DNA from: Stenotrophomonas sp.
GTDB lineage: Bacteria > Pseudomonadota > Gammaproteobacteria > Xanthomonadales > Xanthomonadaceae
NCBI GenBank assembly: GCA_003248565.1
Contig: QFOV01000030.1
Coordinates: 1 to 19,554 of the forward strand
Length of the DNA stretch: 19,554 bases
Direction: 5' to 3'
Part shown: positions 14,640-19,554 of the stretch, piece after piece
Layout: every line of letters begins with the position of its first letter
How positions within the stretch are numbered: the stretch's first letter is position 1
Notes under the pieces: model-generated
Databases searched by the model: none
Told to the model about the DNA's origin: nothing
The model's input: the letters and a program-made list of their open reading frames with translations, nothing else
Translations under genes and position numbers: made by a program

Positions 14640-14827
14640 TTGTGGGAGCGGCGTGAGCTGCGAAGCCCGCGGCTATGAAGCCGCGGGTTTCTTTGCAATC
14701 GGATTGATCTTTGGCTTCGCGGCTTGCGCTGCTCCTGCAAGCTGCGGCGTTATCGGTACGGCCGCTGCCGACCATGGGGCTACGGGGCGACGTTTTCGGT
14801 GAAGCCGCTGCCGACCATGGATCGGCA
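14640..14827. repeat. Repeat-rich gap between convergent genes
   Basis: The gap begins with a degenerate REP unit (TGTGGGAGCGGCGTGAGCTG) and contains its inverted partner near 14724-14748. A 17-base direct repeat, GCCGCTGCCGACCATGG, occurs at 14761-14777 and 14804-14820; it resembles diverged SMAG cores. No gene is seen. Confidence 0.65.
14666..14694 (+). terminator. Terminator after the glutamate-synthase-like gene
   Basis: CCCGCGGCT (14666-14674) pairs with AGCCGCGGG (14679-14687) around ATGA and is followed by TTTCTTT. It stands 42 bases after the stop codon. Confidence 0.75.
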
Positions 14828-16057
14828 CTACAGCCAGCGGATCACACCTTCTGCGGCACGCTGGCCGCTGGCATAGCAGGCGGTCAGCAGGTAGCCGCCG
14901 GTGGGGGCTTCCCAGTCCAGCATTTCGCCGGCGCAGAACACGCCTGGTTGCGCGATGAGCATCAGCCCGTCATCCATCGCTTCGAGCTTCACGCCGCCAG
15001 CCGTGCTGATGGTTTCGGCCATCGGTCGCGGCCGTAGCAACCGCAAGGGCAGGCGCTTGAGCGTGCGTGCGACAGCGTCAAGATCATTGCCGGCATCCTT
15101 GCCCAGGACTTCAAACAACAGCCCGGCCTTGGCCGCATCCAGCCCGGCAGCGCGGCGCAGGTGTTCGCCGAAGCTGCGGCCCTTGCGGGCGCGGCCCAGA
15201 TCGGCGAGCAGGCGTGCTTCGTCGCGGCCGGGTACCAGATCCAGTTCCAGCGTCACCGTACCCTCGCGATTGAGGGTTTCGCGTAGATCAGCGGCCAAGG
15301 CGTAGATCAGGCTGCCTTCAATGCCGTACTGACTGACCACGCATTCGCCCTGCAACGATTGCGGCTGTCCCTGCAGATCGGTCCAGTGCGCAACCACAGG
15401 CTTGATCGGTGCACCGGCATGGCGGTCGCGGAAGTGCGCAGTCCAGTCGATGTCGAAGCCGCAGTTGGCCGACTGCAGCGGCGCGGTATCGACGCCGCGT
15501 TCCTGCAGCACCGGCATCCAGCTGCCGTCAGAGCCGAGCTCCGGCCAGCTACCGCCGCCCAGCGCCAATACCGTGGCATCGGCGCGAACAGCGATCTCGC
15601 CATCGGCGGTGGCCATGCGCAGGCTGCCGTCCGGGTTCCAGCCCAGCCAGCGATGCTGCACGTGGAAACGCACACCTTGTTCCTTCAGCCGGCGTACCCA
15701 GCCGCGCAGCAGTGGCGCAGCCTTGCGGTCCACCGGGAATACCCGTCCGGAACTGCCGACATAGGTTTCCACGCCAAACTCCTGCGCCCAATGGCGCAAA
15801 GCATCGGCATCAAAGCCGTCCAGCCAGGTGGCGACTTCGGCCTGGCGTTCGCGGTAGCGGCTGTCGAACAGCGGGCGTGGGTCGGAATGGGTGAGGTTGA
15901 GTCCACCCTTGCCGGCGATCAGGAACTTGCGCCCGGGCGAGCCCTTGGCCTCGTACAGGTTGACCGTGAGGCCAGCGGCACGCAGGTGCTCGGCGGCGAA
16001 CAGGCCGGCCGGGCCGCCGCCAATGACGGCAACGGTCTTGTCAGCGAGGTTTGACAT
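14828..16057 (-). CDS. FAD-dependent oxidoreductase, TIGR03862 (HI0933-like) family
   Basis: This 409-residue flavoprotein has an N-terminal dinucleotide-binding motif VIGGGPAGLFAAEHL and the family stretch GRKFLIAGKGGLNLTHSD near residues 42-60. A central LALGGGSWPELGSDG follows, and a C-terminal FAD-contacting stretch, GVFCAGEMLDWEAPTGGYLL. These fit the BaiN/HI0933-like flavoproteins, whose substrates are mostly unknown; the TIGR03862 subgroup lacks a defined reaction. Its ATG at 16057 lies inside the last codons of the FKBP gene (17-base overlap), so the two form an operon and are probably translationally coupled. Confidence 0.9.
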   Translation of the reverse strand: MSNLADKTVAVIGGGPAGLFAAEHLRAAGLTVNLYEAKGSPGRKFLIAGKGGLNLTHSDPRPLFDSRYRERQAEVATWLDGFDADALRHWAQEFGVETYVGSSGRVFPVDRKAAPLLRGWVRRLKEQGVRFHVQHRWLGWNPDGSLRMATADGEIAVRADATVLALGGGSWPELGSDGSWMPVLQERGVDTAPLQSANCGFDIDWTAHFRDRHAGAPIKPVVAHWTDLQGQPQSLQGECVVSQYGIEGSLIYALAADLRETLNREGTVTLELDLVPGRDEARLLADLGRARKGRSFGEHLRRAAGLDAAKAGLLFEVLGKDAGNDLDAVARTLKRLPLRLLRPRPMAETISTAGGVKLEAMDDGLMLIAQPGVFCAGEMLDWEAPTGGYLLTACYASGQRAAEGVIRWL

Positions 16058-16472
16058 CGAGCAGTTCTACATCGAACACCAGCGAAGAGCCGGCCGGGAT
16101 CGGCCCGATGCTACGGTTGCCATAACCGTATTCGGCAGGAATCATCAGGGTGCGCTTGCCGCCGACCTTCATGCCGGCGACGCCCTCGTCCCAGCCACGG
16201 ATGACCTGCTTGTCACCGAGATTGAAGCTGAACGGCTCACCGCGATCCAGCGAGCTGTCGAACTTCTCGCCGTGCTTGTCGGGCGTGCGCTCGTCGTAGA
16301 TCCAGCCGGTGTAGTGCACGCTGACCTTGCTGCCGGCCACGGCTTCAGCACCGGTGCCGGGTTGGGTGTCGATCTGCTCGAACGTGGCAATGGTGCCACC
16401 CGGAGGCGGGCCCGGCGGGGTGCAGCCGGCGGCCAGCAGGGACAGCAGCAGCGGCATGAACAGACGACGCAT
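16041..16472 (-). CDS. FKBP-type peptidyl-prolyl isomerase, lipoprotein
   Basis: FKBP proteins speed cis-trans proline isomerisation. The ATG at 16472 follows CGGAG and gives 143 residues; a longer frame from 16511 lacks a Shine-Dalgarno and would spoil the signal sequence. The lipobox LLAAGC places the lipid-modified cysteine at residue 17. The single FKBP domain contains VSVHYTGWIYD, FSFNLGDKQVIRGWDEGVAG, MIPAEYGYG and LVFDVELLDV. It should sit in the periplasm on a membrane. It overlaps the flavoprotein gene by 17 bases and is divergent from the DUF6164 gene, with 61 bases between the start codons. Confidence 0.93.
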   Translation of the reverse strand: MRRLFMPLLLSLLAAGCTPPGPPPGGTIATFEQIDTQPGTGAEAVAGSKVSVHYTGWIYDERTPDKHGEKFDSSLDRGEPFSFNLGDKQVIRGWDEGVAGMKVGGKRTLMIPAEYGYGNRSIGPIPAGSSLVFDVELLDVKPR

Positions 16473-16533
16473 GGCGCGCTCCGTTGGAAAGGGGCGTGCA
16501 GGGTAGCGCATCGCTGCCGGGTATCATTGCGGC

Positions 16534-16899
16534 ATGGCCAAATTGCTGCTCAATCTACGTAATGTCGGCGACGACGAAAGCGCCGAGGTCGGCGAACTGC
16601 TCGATCGCAACGGCATCGCCTGGTACCGAACTGAACCCAGTCCCTGGGGTATTTCCAATGGCGGCATCTGGCTGCGCGAGAACGATGATCTGCCGCGCGC
16701 GAAAGGTTTGATGGCGAGCTATCAAGCTGAACGCGGGCAGCGGGTGCGTGACGAGCGGGAGGCGGCGCTGCGCGATGGTAGTGCGGAGACGTTCGGGTCG
16801 ATGTTGCGCAGCCGGCCATTATTCGTGGTGGCGGTGTTGCTGGGCATGGTGGTTGTGTCGGCCCTGGTGCTGCTGCCGTATTTCCTGCTGCGGGGGTGA
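16534..16899 (+). CDS. DUF6164 family protein
   Basis: This 121-residue protein has a small N-terminal domain (residues 1-70; LLLNLRNVGDDESAEVGELL, then WYRTEPSPWGISNGGIWL). A charged linker and one C-terminal membrane helix (about residues 94-118, LFVVAVLLGMVVVSALVLLPYF) follow. It matches a conserved gammaproteobacterial family without known function, which I recall as DUF6164. The N-terminal part resembles small signal-transducing DUF2007-like domains. It is transcribed alone, divergent from the FKBP gene. Confidence 0.8.
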   Translation: MAKLLLNLRNVGDDESAEVGELLDRNGIAWYRTEPSPWGISNGGIWLRENDDLPRAKGLMASYQAERGQRVRDEREAALRDGSAETFGSMLRSRPLFVVAVLLGMVVVSALVLLPYFLLRG

Positions 16900-17216
16900 T
16901 GGCTTTCAGCTCCCTCCCTTGCTCCGTAGGATGAGGGTTGGGGGGCTCTTGGGGCCCTATGGCATTGCCAGTTTCGCGGCTTACGCAGCTCCTGCAAACC
17001 CCGTTCACGTGTCGGCGGAAGCTACACCTGTAGTGCCGACCCATGCTCGGCTGAGGCTTGACCGGGAACGCCCCTGCCGAGCATGGCTCGGCACTACAGT
17101 CCCGTCCCTTGCCGCAGGCAAGGGCAGGGTTGGGGTGGCTCTTGGGTCTTTCATGCATTGCCAGCCTCGCGGCTTACGCCGCCCCCACAACGGCCGTGGG
17201 GCCGGTCGTTTAAACT
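16900..17216. repeat. Repeat-rich intergenic region
   Basis: These 317 bases have no gene. A SMAG dimer lies at 17030-17097 (units 17030-17052 and 17075-17097). It is flanked by two related ~66-base direct copies at 16934-16999 and 17126-17191, each with an AGGGTTGGGG start, a GCATTGCCAG middle and a TCGCGGCTTACGC REP end. The arrangement suggests a composite repeat duplicated around the SMAG pair. Confidence 0.7.
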
Positions 17217-17978
17217 ATGCGCATGATCGTCAATACCGCTGCCTACCTCTTCGTTCCGCTGGCTGATGCCGAAGCCTTGACCGCCACCCTGCATGAACGC
17301 GCAAGGGCGCTGGAGCTGCGCGGCACCATCCTGATCGCGGAGGAGGGCATCAACCTGTTCCTCGCCGGTAGCAGTGAAGGTATCGAGAGCTTCTACAGCC
17401 AGCTCAAGGCCGACGCCCGCTTCGCTGACATGCGGATCAAGTACAGCCACAGCCAGATGCAGCCGTTCGCCAGGCTGAAGGCCAAGTTCAAGCCGGAGAT
17501 CATCAGCTTCCGCCGCGAAGACGGCCAGCCGCTGGATTACCCGCGCGCACCCAGCGTGGCCCCGGCCACCGTGCAGCGTTGGCTGCGGCAGGGCCACGAC
17601 GACGACGGCAAACGCGTGGTGATGCTGGATACGCGCAACCGGCAGGAATTCGCGCATGGCACGTTCGAGGGTGCGTTGACCCTGCCGATCGCCAAGTTCA
17701 CCGATCTGCCGGCCGCACTGGAGCCGCACCGCGAGTCGCTGGCCGATGCCACCGTGGTCAGCTTCTGCACCGGCGGCATCCGCTGTGAGAAGGCAGCGCT
17801 GTGGATGCAGAACGATGGCATGCACAACGTGCTGCAGCTGGAAGGCGGCATCCTCGGTTACTTCGAGGAAGTCGGTGGTGAAGGCTATGACGGCCGCTGC
17901 TTCGTGTTTGATGAACGCGTAGCGCTGGATGCCCAGCTGCAGCCGCTGGTGGACCGGCGGGACGACGCCCAGGCCTGA
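17217..17978 (+). CDS. trhO: tRNA uridine(34) hydroxylase TrhO (rhodanese-like, UPF0176)
   Basis: TrhO (formerly YceA) hydroxylates uridine 34 of certain tRNAs at C5, using prephenate-independent oxygen chemistry. The 253-residue protein has an N-terminal UPF0176 domain (GTILIAEEGINLFLAGS, residues 37-52) and a C-terminal rhodanese domain. The active-site loop CTGGIRCEKA has the catalytic cysteine at residue 184. MLDTRNRQEFAHGTF (136-150) is the rhodanese substrate-domain signature. It is shorter than the E. coli protein (about 350) but similar to the Xanthomonas forms as I recall them. Two ATGs, two codons apart (17217 and 17223), could start it. Confidence 0.9.
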   Translation: MRMIVNTAAYLFVPLADAEALTATLHERARALELRGTILIAEEGINLFLAGSSEGIESFYSQLKADARFADMRIKYSHSQMQPFARLKAKFKPEIISFRREDGQPLDYPRAPSVAPATVQRWLRQGHDDDGKRVVMLDTRNRQEFAHGTFEGALTLPIAKFTDLPAALEPHRESLADATVVSFCTGGIRCEKAALWMQNDGMHNVLQLEGGILGYFEEVGGEGYDGRCFVFDERVALDAQLQPLVDRRDDAQA

Positions 17979-18087
17979 TCCCGCACCGGCAGGGTGGGAA
18001 ACAGTGTCCCGGTGGAAGTCGCGGCGACTGCATGGAGAATGCGAGGACGAACCCCATGTCCTTCGTATCGTCCACGGAGACCGCAGA

Positions 18088-19065
<978 letters not shown>

Positions 19066-19075
19066 GCCGTTTGCC

Positions 19076-19440
19076 CCCTCCCTTTCGCGCAGCAAAGGGG
19101 AGGGCTGGGGAGGGGTGTGTTTTTGCTGGTAAAGCCTCTGCCGAGCATGGCTCGGGACTACGCTTCTGCTCCCTCCCTTTCGCGTAGCGAAGGGGAGGGC
19201 TGAGGAGGGGTTTTTTTGCTGGTAAAGCCTCTTGCCGAGCATGGCTCGGCACTACGCTTCTGCTCCCTCCCTTTCGCGTAGCGAAGGGGAGGGCTGGGGA
19301 GGGTTTTTTTTGCTGGTAAAGCCTCTTGCCGAGCATGGCTCGGCACTACGCTTCTGCTCCCTCTCTTTCGCGTAGCGAAGGGCTTGGGAGGGGTTTGTTC
19401 TTGCTGGTAAAGCTTCTTGCCGAGCATGGCTCGGCACTAC
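19076..19440. repeat. Four-copy tandem array of a composite SMAG repeat
   Basis: Four units start at 19076, 19171, 19265 and 19359 and are 95, 94, 94 and 82 bases long. Each joins a CCCTCCCTTTCGC/GCGAAGGGGAGGG hairpin, a T-rich joint, TTGCTGGTAAAGC and one SMAG core ending in CACTAC. The last unit lacks about eight bases in its hairpin. The array lies between the LLM gene and the convergent gene at the window end and could end transcription from both sides. Confidence 0.92.
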
Positions 19441-19456
19441 CGCCTGCCGTGGGCCG

Positions 19457-19554
19457 TCAACTGGTCAGGCGCTCGAACAGCGCGATGCTCTCGCTGATCA
19501 GCTGGCCGGAGCCGAAGCCGAAGAACAGACCGGCAGCAATCGCTGCCAACCAGT
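19457..19554 (-). CDS. C-terminal end of a membrane protein (runs off window)
   Basis: The last 31 complete codons before the TGA at 19459-19457 read LAAIAAGLFFGFGSGQLIS followed by ESIALFERLTS. This is a hydrophobic helix with glycines and a short polar tail, as at the end of an inner-membrane protein. The family cannot be named from this fragment. It converges with the LLM gene across the repeat array. Confidence 0.6.
   Translation of the reverse strand, partial: WLAAIAAGLFFGFGSGQLISESIALFERLTS

Noticed and set aside
19076..19440. CRISPR array
   Set aside because: The repetitions are whole ~94-base tandem units with no unique spacers, and each contains known REP palindromes; no cas genes are nearby.

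Overview
The window looks like a chromosome segment from the Xanthomonadaceae, most likely Stenotrophomonas. It is GC-rich, its proteins read like Stenotrophomonas/Xanthomonas proteins, and it carries many GTAG-type palindromic repeats (core GCCGAGCATGGCTCGGC) of the kind described as SMAG elements in S. maltophilia. Three intact tRNA genes (Gly-GCC, Cys-GCA, Leu-TAA) encode their own CCA ends.

Bases 1-1820 are not core chromosome. They look like the right end of an integrative and conjugative element (ICE) of the ICEclc/PAGI-2 type. An 18-base copy of the 3' end of tRNA-Gly (1803-1820) is the attachment site. Inward of it lie about 850 bases without a convincing gene, a strong outward-facing sigma70 promoter (1706-1734), a 248-residue protein that matches BisR of ICEclc in position and size, and the start of an AlpA-like regulator that runs off the window. 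This matches, from memory, the bistability switch of ICEclc (bisR then alpA) and its Pcirc promoter, which drives the integrase only in the excised circle.

Bases 1821-6066 hold a bidirectional terminator and a minus-strand thiamine-uptake operon: a TPP riboswitch (4804-4880), a TonB-dependent receptor and a PnuC-family transporter joined to it by a GTGA overlap. A choline/aminoglycoside-kinase-fold phosphotransferase lies just upstream of the riboswitch and could trap the imported vitamin. A SMAG dimer, tRNA-Gly and tRNA-Cys follow. The intact tRNA-Gly is a second, unoccupied copy of the ICE target, in the same orientation as the ICE end.

Bases 6707-11523 begin with a leucine-rich-repeat protein kinase. 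A low-oxygen group follows: a 95-residue membrane protein coupled to a short CcoG, a divergent group III truncated haemoglobin, and hemN. A perfect Fnr/Anr box lies in the divergent region and a near-perfect one upstream of hemN.

Bases 11569-19554 hold tRNA-Leu, a nucleotide-sugar dehydrogenase, a membrane-anchored glutamate-synthase-like flavoenzyme, an FKBP lipoprotein overlapping a TIGR03862-type flavoprotein, a DUF6164 protein, TrhO, and a luciferase-like monooxygenase. These are ordinary chromosomal genes separated by repeat-rich gaps. A four-copy, ~94-base tandem composite repeat follows, and then the C-terminal end of a membrane protein on the minus strand.
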